DNA of 64,000 nucleotides, from positions 38,605,501 through 38,669,500 of the forward strand of contig NC_090997.1 of NCBI RefSeq assembly GCF_041146395.1, given 5' to 3'. Position 1 is the first letter of the stretch; each line of letters begins with the position of its first letter. The translations under genes were made by a program, and so were the position numbers. The notes below the pieces were generated by a model that was not told where the DNA came from, made no database searches, and saw only the letters and a program-made list of their open reading frames with translations. This DNA comes from Eulemur rufifrons. Lineage: Eukaryota > Chordata > Mammalia > Primates > Lemuridae. This document shows, piece by piece, positions 24,801 to 38,435 of the stretch.

Positions 24801-26134
24801 TAGGCTTCTTCTATAGCAGAAGCTTTTATCCTATTAAGTATAGAAATGGAAAAGTAGAAAACATTCCTCTCCAAAAAATACCTTTTTTTGAATACTTATC
24901 TGCCCCAAGAACAGAATACAACTACCAAAGAATCTTGTTTAACCACACTCCTCCCTGTGGCTTGCTCCCCAATATTGTATGTTTCTGTCCATACCTGTCT
25001 GACTTTCTCCCTCAATACACACATCTTTCTTCCTTCATAAAGCATGAATATTTATCAAAGTTGAAGTACATGAGCAGATATACTGTTTGACTAGTACAGA
25101 AAGAATAGGGATAACTCACTTTAATGAGCCATCCCATTATTTAACAATATCTTTGTCATTTAACATTATTTAACAATTTTCCCTTATATCTCACAGAGAA
25201 ACCTTTTTAAATTAGAGCACATTTCCTTTTAATCTGTAACAAACATTAGCTGTTCCCTAACAATCATATAATCCCTTGCATATTTAAATGTCAGTAATTC
25301 ACTCAATCTTTTTTCCTCCAAGTTAAGTAATCCTAGTAGTTTATACTTTTTATAAGTCTTAATTTGCAGAAGAAATACACATCTTCATGGATGTATTTAT
25401 ATGGTTTTTTAAAATATCACTTCATGAGTTTAACAGTACAATTACAAAGATTAGAGGAGAAAAACAATTTTAGAACATATTCCCCTAAGATTTGGAGCAA
25501 CACAGTGGATAAAGCAGAAAAAGCTGTTCCAGATGGCAGGAAACATAAAGGAGAAGTCTGTAGGCATGTTCTATCATAGGAAGATGTCTGATGGACTGGG
25601 AGTGGGCTGGGTTGAAAGAAGAGAAGGTAGACTCACAGGGAGGAGCAGCGCCTCCGAGGCACTGGAAAGTTACTGGCATTAAGTATTTTAAATAAAGCAT
25701 ACTATTATCAATGTGATTTTAAGATGGGATTTAGGGGCAGGAGTTATGTAGTCACCTGCTTTTACATGTGCCTGAATTCATAAACTTCAAGAACCCCCAA
25801 GAAGAAAAATCATTTTAGTTTTGGAAAAGGAAGGGGGAAGTTTATCTGACAAGTAGTGGGAAATCTCTACATGATAAAAAATAAAAACGCTAGGAATCAA
25901 GGGCACAAAAGTAGACACCGTTGGTGAGGAATGAGAATGGTTGTTTGAAAGAATAAAGTCTGAACTGTCAGAATGCCCATAAGTCTGACTTGAGACTTAC
26001 ATATTAGTAAGGTCCAACACTAAATTGAAAATAAAGCCAGCTTAGATTTAAACTGATTTTGTAACCAAAAATGGTCTTTCCATTTTCTGAAGTCTTATAG
26101 ACCTAATTATACAACCTAATTTGTTTATATTGCT

Positions 26135-26137
<3 letters not shown>
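21851..26137. other. Upstream flank of PHIP, mostly single-copy-looking
   Basis: No gene, RNA gene or clear repeat was recognised. The first 450 bp beyond the island (to about 22,300) is still moderately GC-rich with a short CA-rich run near 21,940-21,960. The scarcity of repeats suggests distal promoter or regulatory sequence, which is inference only. Confidence 0.5.

Positions 26138-26169
<32 letters not shown>
26138..26169 (+). repeat. (GT)16 microsatellite
   Basis: Sixteen uninterrupted GT units, followed by ACATGCAC. Long enough to be polymorphic. Confidence 0.97.
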
Positions 26170-26171
<2 letters not shown>

Positions 26172-26455
26172 ATGCACAGTAGACAAAGATCCCCTTGACT
26201 TATGTCTCTATGGCTTTATTCCCCTTGACTGATGTATGCATACACATTTAATGAAATAATGATTAACTAGCACAAAGAATGATTTCTATCATACAGATAT
26301 AAAATTTAAAATATTGATACCAAGTAAATCTTTTAACTGAGATATGTGTACTAAAACTTAAGAAAAGCTTATAATTTGATTTCAAGATTACACCTACAAA
26401 TCTGTTGCACTTATAATTTTCATGCAGACATCTGAGTGCATAAAAATATAGAGGT

Positions 26456-26582
26456 GCAGCAGCGGGTGGTGGCTGTGCACCTGTACTCCCAGCTACTCAG
26501 GAGGCTGAAGTGAAAGGATTGCTTTAGCCCAGGAGTTCAAGTCCAGCATGAGCAAACATAGCTAGACCCTGTCTCTAAAATA
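26456..26582 (+). mobile_element. Free left Alu monomer (FLAM-like)
   Basis: A single 7SL-derived monomer of about 120 bp: CACCTGTACTCCCAGCTACT, CAGGAGGCTGAAGTG, CCCAGGAGTTCAAG, GACCCTGTCTCTAAAA. It lacks a second arm and has a short AT tail, as expected for the fossil monomers that predate dimeric Alus. Confidence 0.75.
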
Positions 26583-28854
26583 TATATACAGGTGAAACAG
26601 TTATAGTGAATTTTAAAATGCTCATCAAAACAATGATTTATAGACAAACTAAGATAGCCTATAAGTGGGATATTGTGGTAAGAATATATATGCTATTTCA
26701 CCTCAACAGTTATCAGAAGTAAACATCATTAGGGAACATCTTAAGAATGTTGAATAAGTGGTATCACATGCAAAGGAAAAAAAATATAGTCTTTTTATCT
26801 TATTCTCATCTCTCTGATTTGTACATGTTACACTTTACACTTGTTTTGTCATTCAGTGGGGTTTCTTGGCAAATGCATGTATAGGATTTCCATCTTTCCC
26901 TGATATTCCTGTATTTTCAGTTTTTTCAAAATGTCTCTATAAAATTTTCCTTCTCCTCTGTCACTGAAACTTTAGTTTCCAATGGTAAACCTAACATTAA
27001 AATAAGGTATGTAATTCATTGGAAAAACAATTCCAATCTTATATTATCAGTTTGGATAATATCCTAAGAACTCTAAAAATATAAAGATGAAGCTATTCTT
27101 TCTTCTTATAGTTGGGACTGTCACACATTAAAATCTTAAACATCTCTTATTTTCCACTGTCCTGGTAACTATACAAAAGACTTGAGAAACAATTTTAAAA
27201 ATTGGTATCAAAAGGAGGAAAAAACTAATCACCTTTCTTCCTTCTTTCCTTTCCTCTCTCTCTTCCTCCTTCTGCTACTCCATAAGGAAAGAAATGAAGC
27301 GCTAAGCAGCAAGCATTTTCTGTTTGTTGGCAAAGCTCCATTTATGCATTTTTGTGTGTTACTTGGTTTTTCTTATTTTAACATTTTTGCCAAAGTCAAG
27401 GTAAATGTGGCCTCTTCAGATGTTAGATTTTACTGACTTAGAGGAATTGCTAAATTTTTAAAAATTATTTTTTGCATCTTTCAGACTCTAATTTGTAATT
27501 TCCAGGACTTACATTGACTCAAACTTCTCTCCAATTAATATTGCTTAACTTCACCTCCTTGAGATATTTCAGTATCTCATTTTATTTTCATTTTTAGATT
27601 CAGATTGCATCACACCTTTAAAAATTATTTAAAAAGCAATCTGTGTTGAAAACACAATGGCAAATTTCCATGGCACAATAGTGAAGATATTTTTCCCTAA
27701 TGACTATCAACAGGCATTCTTCTATTAGAATAATAATTAGAAAGGTAATTTTCTCTTTCACACATACAATTTGTTTTCCTTTTTATTGTTTTATCATCTT
27801 TTCCCTTTTTACTCCTGGGAATATTTTAATGGAAATTTATTTTTTAAATATTAAAAAGAAAAATAAATAAGAACTTCTGACACAAGTTCTGGTGACTTAT
27901 ATAACTATGAAGCTGTGGGGGTTTTTTCCTGGGCAAAATTATTTGAGTTAACATAGGAACCCAAAGTCAATGTCTAACATCTGTCTCTTGCTCCTACTAC
28001 TATCGTATCATCATTGCAGCATTCTTACTTTTTCTGTCTGTGTCAGCTGAAGAATCATCATTTAAACACTGACTTGTAGCTTGACCCTCATTATGTGCTT
28101 TATTATAACATGTGGAGATGCCCGGCTCACCAGAGGCAGCAGTATCCTCCTCTAACTGCTACACCTAGAAAGCAAAGGTTTCATAGTGTGGCCAGTCTCC
28201 AGAAATTATCAATTATTAAAATCTGACTTTATTTAGCAGCAATAACTCAACTTACTGAGTGGACTATAAGACATATCAATCAATGACTATACATACCATT
28301 CAAATTTAACTATAAACAATTCACATTCCTGAAATAGAAACAATGAATATGCTTATTTCATATTGTCTGTGTTTTTGTCTTAACCCCTAATTGCTTTTTG
28401 TACAAAATGTATATATTTTACAATACTAGCAGGAATAGAGACTACCAAGTTATTTTTAGCAACTGAAAAATAACAACATAAACTTTTGTCAAATAATCAC
28501 TTGAGCGTGATATAGATTCATGCATGTTTCAAAATACTTTTTGGAGTGAGGGTAAAAAGTTAACAGCTAATTTCTAACAAGTTAGCTTTATTTATACAAT
28601 ATTAACCATGGAGATGTTTGAGTTAAGAAGTCTTCTAACCACATTTAGATTGAAACTTACAAACTAGAGTTGAGTTGCATTGATTACAAAATATTTTATA
28701 GTGTGCAGTGTTTTTTCCTTTCATTTAGTTGTTTTCAAGTCACAAACATATATTGTCATTCTTTAAAATCTTAGTATTTTTACTAAGATATGTATGCTTC
28801 AACACATTAATATTTGGAGTCTAGAAATCAAGTCACTATAACTCGGGAGAAATT
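26583..28854. other. Intergenic, no clear feature
   Basis: AT-rich sequence with a pyrimidine-rich tract at about 27,230-27,275. No gene or confident repeat was recognised. Confidence 0.5.
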
Positions 28855-29070
28855 TTTAAAACCTCTTTATTATGGAAAAAGATCAAATATTCAAAAAAGT
28901 AGAGAATAGAAAGATGACCCTCAAGCTCCCAATTCCCAGCATTCATAATTATCCACATTTTGATCATCTGGCTTTATCTGTCCTCCCCAACCTTTCTTGC
29001 TTGGATATTTTAAAGTAAATCTCATCATTATGCTTGTCAGTAGTTTGGGGTGTAGTCCAGAAGCAAATTC
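28855..29070 (-). mobile_element. Old L1 3' UTR fragment (L1M type)
   Basis: The antisense pattern AAAAGTAGAGAATAG, CAATTCCCAGCATTCATAAT, GGATATTTTAAAGTAAATC matches the 3' UTR of L1ME/L1MC-type elements in reverse. A second piece of the same type lies at 31,080-31,600. Confidence 0.5.
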
Positions 29071-29114
29071 CTAACTAACTGTGTTCTTCTATTGATTGAT
29101 TGACTCTTTTGTTT

Positions 29115-29690
29115 ACTACCTCCTATATTAAACATTCATTGAGCATCTACCATATTCCAGACACTGGACTAAGCCCTGGAAATTGAACGGCTGGGCAATG
29201 TCAATAGTGCCCTTTGAAGAAGTTCTTTGATGACTGAAAATTTAAACTGCTAACAAATCAGATCATATCACTGAACTGCTTGCACTCCATTCATAGTACT
29301 TCATGACCCCTGGACAATTGTAAGATCCTTCATGGTCTGCCCCCCTCAAAGTCTCCACATTCAACTTTATCCATCAGACCATAATCACTCTAAACTTATT
29401 CTATATGGAAATATTTAGTTTTACAAATATGTCTTTTTTTTTTTTTTTTTTTTTTTACAAATGCCAGTCTCTGCTTCTGGACTCTTCATCTCCAAACCAG
29501 GCCAGTTCCCATGCATCTTTCAAGAGACAGCCCATTCATTGCCTCTTTGGGAAACATTACATTATGCCTCTCCTTCCAACAAACAAACCGCTAGGTTTTC
29601 ATCCTTTGTACTTCCAGAGGATCTTCTGTATATCTCCACAGTAGCACACCATTCAAGTATATTACAGTTTTATATTATTCTGACTCACTA
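29115..29690. mobile_element. L2 fragments in both orientations
   Basis: 29,115-29,220 reads as antisense L2 3' end (CATTCATTGAGCATCTACCA, CCAGACACTGGACTAAG). 29,235-29,690 reads as sense L2 (CAAATCAGATCATATCACTG, CATGGTCTGCCC, TCTTTCAAGAGACAGCC). The sense piece is interrupted by a poly(T) insertion at 29,429-29,452. Confidence 0.6.
29419..29462 (-). repeat. Poly(T) micro-insertion flanked by a direct repeat
   Basis: TTTTACAAAT occurs at 29,419-29,428 and again at 29,453-29,462. Between them lies ATGTC followed by a T run. Removing one repeat and the insert restores a continuous L2 reading. This is the structure of a retroposition event that left almost only its poly(A) tail, on the minus strand. 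Confidence 0.55.
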
Positions 29691-29734
29691 ACTAAACTAA
29701 GAGATTTTTTTTTTTAGGACATTCTCTGATTTTG

Positions 29735-30290
29735 GGATCCCCATTAGGTGGAGCAATTCAGAATATATAACAGACACTTGATAAATTCAGTGAGTTTTTT
29801 TCCTTTATCCATTTAATCTTCACAAGGCACCTATGAGGAAGGCAAGGTTACTATCACTCCACTTTAAAGATGAAAGAACTGAGGCATACAGTAGTAAGGT
29901 AACTCATCCTGAGTCATGAAGCTAGTGATTAGTAAAGTCAGGAATCAAGCCAAGAAGGGTGGCTCCGGAGCCCTCACTCTTAGTCAGGCTCCTGACTCTT
30001 GTGCTGTTGATACGCACAAACCCTTTTCCATGCACAGAAGTCGGTACATAATAATGGCTTAATAAACGTTGGCTATTACTATTTTTATACTTTCTTATGT
30101 GGGAGAAGAAAGGGATACCTAATATTGACTGAAGACCTACTCTACGCATATGGCATTCTCCTTACAACCAGCCTAGAAGGCCACAGATGCCCAGAAAGTT
30201 TCCATGGCTCAACCATGGTCAGAAGTCAGTATAGGACAGAACAAAGAATCAGAGGATGTTGGTGTTGGTGCAAAGCCCATGGTCTTTTTA
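29735..30290 (-). repeat. MIR copies, antisense
   Basis: 29,790-30,010 carries antisense MIR blocks: ATTTAATCTTCACAAGGCAC, CCTATGAGGAAGGCAAGG, GATGAAAGAACTGAGGC, and GTAAAGTCAGGAATCAAGCC. 30,100-30,290 is a weaker antisense MIR-like stretch. Between them TAATGGCTTAATAAACGTTG looks like a MIR or L2 tail in the other orientation. Confidence 0.65.
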
Positions 30291-31079
30291 CTATATTCAA
30301 GCCTGAACTCCTGTTTGAAACTACACTTTTATTTGTTCTTTCTCTTCTACAAAAAAACACACTTAGATGTATGAGTATGTATTAATATGTACATAAGACA
30401 TAAGGAACATGTACATATAATATCAGTGTTTTGTTCACCAAATAATTTATTAAAGAAAAAATGAAGAATAGCAAGGAAAGAATTTAGCCAGTTTTTGAAG
30501 AACATAAGCTGATGGCTGATGCCCCCAGTGTTAACACTAGAGCCAATTTTCATGTTTTAGAACATGATGGGACATGCAAATACACATTAAAATTTATTGA
30601 TTTTTAGGTGACAATAAGTTTTTCTCAGAAGAGACAAGCCAATGATGTCAAATGCCAGGATCCTAAGATGAGTTGCTAGGCAAGGCATTTATGAGTCCTT
30701 TAGATTAGTCCCTGTAAAACATTGTTCTAAAAAGTTTCTGTGCCAGAAACTAAGGTGAAGTGCCACAAGGAAGAGTACTAGAAATATTAATTATAAAGCA
30801 TTATCCCATAGAGCTGTACATCAGCATTAGAGGTATTTGAAGTTCTAGTCACCACACCTCAAGGCATACATAAGGCTAGAAATCATCTAGGGAAAAATAA
30901 GTAAAAGGATATAAAGATAGAAAAAGTTGCCTGCTAAAAAGTGAGCTAAAATATTTAATATTATAATATCTTTGAAAACTGAGAAGTGATATAGTAAAGT
31001 CAGGATGAAATGGATGGAATGAACACAAACTTAGTCATTAAAATCTAGAATTCCAGAACCAGTAATTACCTTGTTCTTG
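30291..31079. other. Intergenic, no feature seen
   Basis: AT-rich sequence with no recognised gene or repeat. Confidence 0.5.
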
Positions 31080-31600
31080 TTAATCCCTGAATATTTCAGA
31101 ATGTATTTAATATTTCCTAAGAGAAAGGATATCTCCTACTTCCTAACACACTTAGGAAGTTTAACATTAATACTATTACCTAACATATAATCCATATCCA
31201 AGTTTCTTCCATTGTCCAAAAATGTCCTTTATTGCCTTCTCTTCCATCTGTCCTCCTTTCCTCCCTTCCTTCTTTCCTTCCTTCCTTCCTTCCTCCCTTC
31301 CTCCCTCCCTCCCTTCTTTCCATTCTTTTTTTGATCCAGAGTCCAATCAGGTATCTCATATTGCATTTATTTGTTATAACTCTATACTTTCACTTAGTCT
31401 GAAACAGTTGCCCAGCATTTTTCATCTTTCACGACATCCATAGTTTTTAAGACTCTAAGAGAAGTCTTATGTAGAGCATTTCTCCATTTGAATTTGGCTA
31501 ATTTTTTCTGCATGGTTAGATTAAAGTTAAAGATTTTTGGCCAGAGTAAATACTACATAGGTAATAGTGTATCCTGTAAGCATTTCTGAAAGCCTGAAAA
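31080..31600 (-). mobile_element. Old L1 3' UTR fragment with internal pyrimidine repeat
   Basis: Antisense landmarks are CAAGTTTCTTCCATTGTCC, AAAAATGTCCTTTATTGCC, GATCCAGAGTCCAATCAGG, CATATTGCATTTATTTGTTA and GTCTGAAACAGTTGCCCAGC. All are in the order expected for an L1M 3' UTR read backwards. A CCTT-rich microsatellite lies inside. Confidence 0.6.
31250..31325 (+). repeat. (CCTT)n / pyrimidine microsatellite
   Basis: Imperfect TTCC and TCCC units, about 75 bp, all pyrimidine. Confidence 0.9.
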
Positions 31601-32929
31601 AGGAGAGATTTAGAATTGCTAAAGTCCTCCTGTATCCCAAAGAGTATGTATGTCCAAGGGCAGAAGTAATAACCTTGGTTCCAAAGACTTAAAATGAAAA
31701 GGGCTTAATCCATAAAAGCTAAATCTGTTAAGAAATCAAGGGATGTTTCAGAATACCTCTTTTAATGTTTTGCAGGTGACATTATGGGGGCCAGTATGCC
31801 TTTCCAGAGATATCTCTTGACATTACTCTCAAGAACAGAATGCTGACTTTGCTATCCTAGCTTAACTAAAAATGGCATTTTCTAATGTCTCTCTTTCTCA
31901 TCACAAAATCAAATTCCAGTCTGTTAGGCATTTGCAACATTGATTCTAAATGCTCTTTCAGAATGCATTTAAAGAAATTTTAAAATCATTGAGAGAAAAG
32001 GATTTATATATTAAGACTGGCTGACCCAAAGTCCCTCTATCCTCAGTGACCTTGAGCATATAGTTCTTTCACTTAACAATCCAAAGTCCCCCAAATTTGG
32101 AGGAAATATAGATGCACAAAATATACAGAGAATCAATACATTTTCCAGAATTTACAAACTGCAACTTACTTATGTGAGTGTTTCATGAAAATATGGTATG
32201 ATAAAATTAGCATGAATTTTGGATGCAGAAAAAATTCAAACCCTAACACTGTTACTCTCCAGCTACTTGGCTATATTTAAGTCATTGAACTCCTTTAAGT
32301 TGTATTTTCCACATCTATAAAATGGAAATGATAACATTTACCTTTCAGTGTTTGAAGAATGGATAAATTCTTATAAAGTATCAGTTTTATATAATTATTA
32401 TTATAATTACTGAGAAGAAAAAACCTTTGATTTTACCCAAGAACAGAATGGTCCATCTGGACAATCAAACCATGTCTTTTTTATAAACTAACCAGTTACT
32501 TGATCATGCTTACTACTTACTAAATTTTCCTCCAAGTGAAAAGTGCTGGACCAGATGTTTGTTGTCCAAGTCCCTTGTTCTATTTGATACCTAGTTTTCA
32601 TCCTTGGGTTGGGTGAGACAACCCAGTCTCCATATAATAAATTCTCCTGTTTGCTTAAGATAGATCACATTTGGTTTATGCCACCTGTAACCAAAAGGAA
32701 TATAGCTAGCACTACCACCTAATAGCTGGTTAGATATGCCACCTTAATTAACACCAAAAAAGGTCAGCTGGTGATAATAATTCTTTCAACAATCAGCTTG
32801 ATTTTTCATTGTAATTATCACACCATAAGGTAGGATACTCTTTCAGCTTTACAAGATCTGATACAGTTTTCAAGCCTCTGTTCATAACACTCTTTGACTT
32901 TGATTTGTGTCCTCTAATCTTACTGGAAT
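31601..32929. other. Intergenic with one MIR
   Basis: A sense MIR lies at about 32,225-32,400 (CAAACCCTAACACTGTTACT, CTACTTGGCTATATTTAAGT, ATCTATAAAATGGAAATGA). The rest shows nothing recognised. Confidence 0.55.
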
Positions 32930-33985
<1,056 letters not shown>

Positions 33986-34004
33986 AATGAGTCAATTCTA
34001 GACA

Positions 34005-35225
34005 TATGTAAAAATACAAAGACCTACAATAGTCAAGACAATATTGAAGAATAAAATGAAAGTTGGAATGCTTATATTGCCAGATTCCAAAACTGACCAG
34101 AAGCTACCATCATTAAGACAGTATGGAACAGAGAGTCCAGAAAGTACTTGATTTTCACCAGTGGTGCCAACTATTTAATTCAATGGAAAAAAGGAAGTTC
34201 TCCACAATAAATGATGCTCATGCAACTGGATCTCCATATTAAAAAATTAATTTTAAATGTGTTATTAGATCTAAAGGTAAAAGCTAAAGCAATGAAGCTT
34301 TTTTAAAAGAACACAAGAGATAATCTTCATGAACATGGGGTAGATGAGAAAACAGGACACAAAAAGCCCTAATCATAAAAGAATACATAGATAAATTAGA
34401 CATTATCAAACCTAAGAACTTGTGTTCATCAAAAGACACCATTTAAAAAGTGAAAAAGCAAGCCACAGGCTGGGAGAATGTTTTTGAAACATACATTTCT
34501 GATAAAGGATTTGTATCCAGAATATATTTTTTTAAAAATTCTTACAAATCAATAAGAAAAAGACAAACGAACTAATAAAAGGGGGGTAAAAGACTTGAAC
34601 GAAATTTTATACACTATTGGTGAGAATGTAAATTAGTATAACCTCTATGGGAAACAGTATGGAGATTTCTCAAAAAACTAAGAATAGAATTACCATTTGA
34701 TCCAACAATCCCATTACCCAAAGGAAAAAAAAATCATTATTATATCAAAAAGATACCTGCACTCTTATGTTTATCACAGCACTAGTCACAATAGCAAAGA
34801 TATGGAATCAACCCAAGTGTCCATCAATGTATGATTGTATAAAGAAGATGTGGTATGTATACACAAAGGAATACTATTGAGCCATAAAAAGAATGAAATC
34901 ATGTCTTTCACAGCAACATGGATGGAACTGGAGGCCATTATCTTAAGTGAAATAAGTAAGACACAGAAAGATAAATATCACATGTTCTCACTTATAAGTG
35001 GGAGCTAAATAACATATTGACAGGGGCATAGAGAGAGAATGATTAACAATGAAGACTTGGAAGGGTGAGGGATGGTGGGGATGGCTGATGAGAAATTACT
35101 TAATGGGTACAGGTATGTTATCTGGGTGATGGATATCCTGGAAGCCCTGACTTCACCACTATACAATCTATACATACAACAAAATTGCACTTATGCCCCA
35201 TAAATTTATACAAATTAAAAATAAA
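34005..35225 (+). mobile_element. L1 ORF2 3' part and 3' UTR (older primate/eutherian type)
   Basis: Sense landmarks: AGATTCCAAAACTGACC, CATCAAAAGACACCATTTAA, TAGTATAACCTCTATGGG, CAACATGGATGGAACTGGAG, TCACATGTTCTCACTTATAA, GTGGGAGCTAAATAACA. The 3' UTR ends ATAAATTTATACAAATTAAA. This 3' end differs from the four young L1 tails elsewhere in the window. The frame is broken. Confidence 0.85.
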
Positions 35226-35259
35226 TTTTAAAAATGATATTCAGTATAATTTTATGCTC

Positions 35260-35520
35260 TTTAAAGGTGCCATGATCTTTCCTATACCAGGTGCTTATTC
35301 TTCCAAAACACATTTTTCTACCCCATCCCCATATTCTACCCCAAGAGCTAGATTGCATCCCACTGCATGTGCTCAGGCATCCATCCTGCAATTCCTCATA
35401 GCCCTCATCACATTGTGGCTGTTTGCTTGATATCTGTCCTCCAAGAGGAATGAAGACAAGGACAATGTCTGTAGCATCAGCAAAGTACTCGACTCATAGT
35501 TAATTGTATAATAAGTGTTT
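35260..35520 (+). mobile_element. L2 3' end fragment
   Basis: Sense L2-like: CATCCACTGCATGTGC-like C-rich text, CCTCATAGCCCTCATCACAT, GACAAGGACAATGTCTGTAG, and CAGCAAAGTACTCGACTCAT, ending in a tail-like TAATAAGTG. Confidence 0.5.
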
Positions 35521-36040
35521 TTTTTATATAGGAATGTTAAATAGATCTTCATATAGACTGAGAAGTATTAATATGATCAAGCTGTTATTGAACAGGAGAT
35601 AAGCTAGGAAAATAAAATAAACTGAATTCATTATAGGTCAGTGGGAACAAAAATTTGATGCAGCTATATTTTTTTTAAAAGAATGAGATTACTTTAGCCT
35701 TACAAATAATATACAGAAATCTCAAGAAATTTGTCAACACAAACAGTATGCAAAATAAGCACCCCTTACTCTGCCCCCAACAGAAATGGTTATTATTATT
35801 ATCTAACAATTGGAATACCATTTTATGTCTGTAGCTATCAATAAGTCAGAATGAATGATGTAGCTCCCAAGAGTAAGCTATGGGATGGGTAGAAATCTCA
35901 CATTTGGGAAAATCAGCCTTACAACATGAATGCCTCATTTCCCATTTACAGATTAACAGAAGCCAAACACCATTTCCATTAATTTAGCCTTTATTTGGGA
36001 TAATTCTTATTATACTTGATTTAAAAAGAGGAAGCGTCTG
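35521..36040. other. Intergenic, no feature seen
   Basis: AT-rich sequence with no recognised gene or repeat. Confidence 0.5.
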
Positions 36041-36626
36041 TTGTTGTGAGTGACAGGTTGTATTTTCCAAAGAAAGCTGCCAAAATATCTCCCATCCCAC
36101 ATGCTGTTCTGCAATGTGACCTTGCCACTCCCCCATCAAGACGTGAAATCTCTATCCCCTCCCTTTGAATCTAGTTTGGCTGTGGCTGCTCCAAACAGTA
36201 GAAAATGGCAGAAGTGGTGATACAGAACTTTTGAGGCTAGATAATAAAAGGCCATGCAGCTTCCTTATAGTTCTCTTAAAAAACTCACTCTAGGGATGCT
36301 CCCTTCTCAGAACACACCTGCTTACCATAAAAGCCCAAATGGAGTGGCCCCATATAGACACTCCAGCCAACGGTCCCAGCTGAGCCTGACGTTCATGTCA
36401 TCCCAGCGCAAGCACCAGACATGGGAGTGAAGAAGCCTCCAGTTAATTCCACCTCTCAAGCTTTTGAGTCATTTCCAGTAATTTGAGTCTTCATGGATAT
36501 TGCTGAGAAGGCACAAGCCATCTTTGATGCACCCTGGACATGTAGAATTCATAAGCAAAATAAAATGGTTATTGTTTATACTCTAAATTTGAGATGGCTT
36601 GTTCTGTAGCAATAGAAACTGGTACA
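36041..36626 (+). mobile_element. MLT1-type solo LTR (ERVL-MaLR)
   Basis: Sense LTR landmarks: GTGACCTTGCCACTCC, GGCCATGCAGCTTCCTTATA, CCCAGCTGAGCCTGACGTTC, GGGAGTGAAGAAGCCTCCAG, ATAAAATGGTTATTG and GAGATGGCTTGTTCTGTAGC, ending GCAATAGAAACTGGTACA. It is a non-coding relic of an ancient endogenous retrovirus-like element. No internal region is present. Confidence 0.8.
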
Positions 36627-37689
36627 TTGCTGTTGCTAAACAAGTACTTACATATAGAAGTTGTTTGGAGTAAGATGGGCTTCTATGAAAGACATTTTAA
36701 AAATACTGTAACAGACATATCTGTAACTCAGTAATTCTTCAACCCATTTGAGTAAAAACCTTTCTGAGAATCCAGTGAATGTCTTACCCCTCTTCTCAGA
36801 ATAATGCTCTTGCACATAATATTTTTTTATGATTTCAAGAACACATGGACCTCCTAAAGCCATGCTTGGTTTCTCGGGGAGAGAAACTAGGTCTAAGTGA
36901 CAGTTTGGCTGTTTCTAATAAACTGAGCAGGTGTTTTGATTAACACTCACTGAGAACAAATTAAACACTTACTAAAAAGGGCTAATGTTTTACTCAACCA
37001 TTAATTTAAATATTTTCTATCTGTATTTACAATAAAAGTTCAGTTTTCTTATCAGGATAAAAAATGTTAACCTGCACAACTTTGGCTACACAAATTACTG
37101 ATTATTCTGATAAAGTCAATTCTCTTAAAATTAGGATTTATAGAAATAGGAAAAACTTTTAAACTTATGGTGTCAGTCATGGCAACTGATTTCAATTGTC
37201 TTAGATTAGGTATATTAGAATTAAATGCAATAGAAAGTAGTTTTGTGATTTTTATAGGATGGTCTATCAACATCACTAGTTACCATGAATCAGAAATACA
37301 AGTCCTGAAACTTCTGGGGCAATTTTAATAAGCTATGGGAAATGTTAATCTGTTTTGTTACTTAGCAAGGACTTTTCTTATCTGCAGAAAGGTTTGTGGT
37401 AAATAGTATCCATGGTTATATCCATTCTCAGACCACTGAATTGCCTTTGCTTCTTTGTAAAAAAAAAAAAAAAAAAACATTAAATTCCAATTGTTCATTG
37501 ATCATATACCGCAAAACAACTGAATTTTGGATAGTGATTTTATATGGCTCAAACTTGCAAAACTATACTATACTATATTATTCTAGTCTCACAGCATGTT
37601 CCATATAGAAAAATCATGTTGCTGTTAATAAAAGCAATTTTACTGCTTTCTTTCTAATCTACACACCTTTTATTTCTTTTTCTTACTCT
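36627..37689. other. Intergenic, no feature seen
   Basis: AT-rich sequence with an A tract at about 37,460-37,478. No recognised gene or repeat. Confidence 0.5.
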
Positions 37690-38435
37690 AACCTCCAGTA
37701 AAATATTGAGTAAAAATGATGAGAGCAGACATACTTTTTTTGCTGACGTTGGGGGAAAAACATTCAATCTTTCATCATGAAGTCTGATGTTCAACATGGG
37801 CTTTCATACATGCCCTTTATCAGATTGAGGACACTCCCTTCTTTTCCTAGTTTGCTGAGAATTTTTTTTTCTCCCTCCCACTCCTCTGAGAATTTTTTAT
37901 CAGGAATGGCTGTGGATTGTACTCAATGCTTTTTCTGCACCTCTTGAAATGATAATATGCTTTTCCTTTTTTAGTCTATTAATATGATGAATCACATTGA
38001 TAGATTTGTGAACATTAAACCAACCTTGCATTCCTGAGAAAAATCACTTTGAATCCACTTTTTGATTCAAATTGCTAACATTTTGTTAAATTTTATTTAA
38101 AAAACCATAAGTTTATTTTTAAAAATCTATGTTTATGAAAAATATTAGTCTGTAGATTTCTTCCTGTAAAGTCTTAGATTGACGTTCATATCTGAGTAAA
38201 GCTGACTTCACAGATTGAGTTGGGAACTATTTTTCCCTTTCTAATTTTCTGGCACAGTTTTCATAAGATTGTTATCTTCCTTAAACCTTAGGGTAAAATT
38301 CACCTATGAAGCCATCTGGACTTGGTGTTTTCTCTGTGAGAATATTTTGAGTTCAAAATTCAATTTCTTTAATAGATACATGGCTACTAAAGCAATTTAT
38401 TTCTTCTTTAGTAAGCTCTATGAGTGTGTGGGCGA
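37690..38435 (-). mobile_element. Old L1 ORF2 fragment, antisense
   Basis: Reverse L1 ORF2 landmarks: ATACATGCCCTTTATCAGAT, TTTTTCTGCACCTCTTGAAA, AACCAACCTTGCATTCCTGA and GAAGCCATCTGGACTTGGTG. Diverged, with small indels. Confidence 0.75.

Noticed and set aside
29434..29456. Poly(T) as a transcription terminator
   Set aside because: No RNA polymerase III gene precedes it on the plus strand. The flanking duplication explains it better as a retroposed tail.
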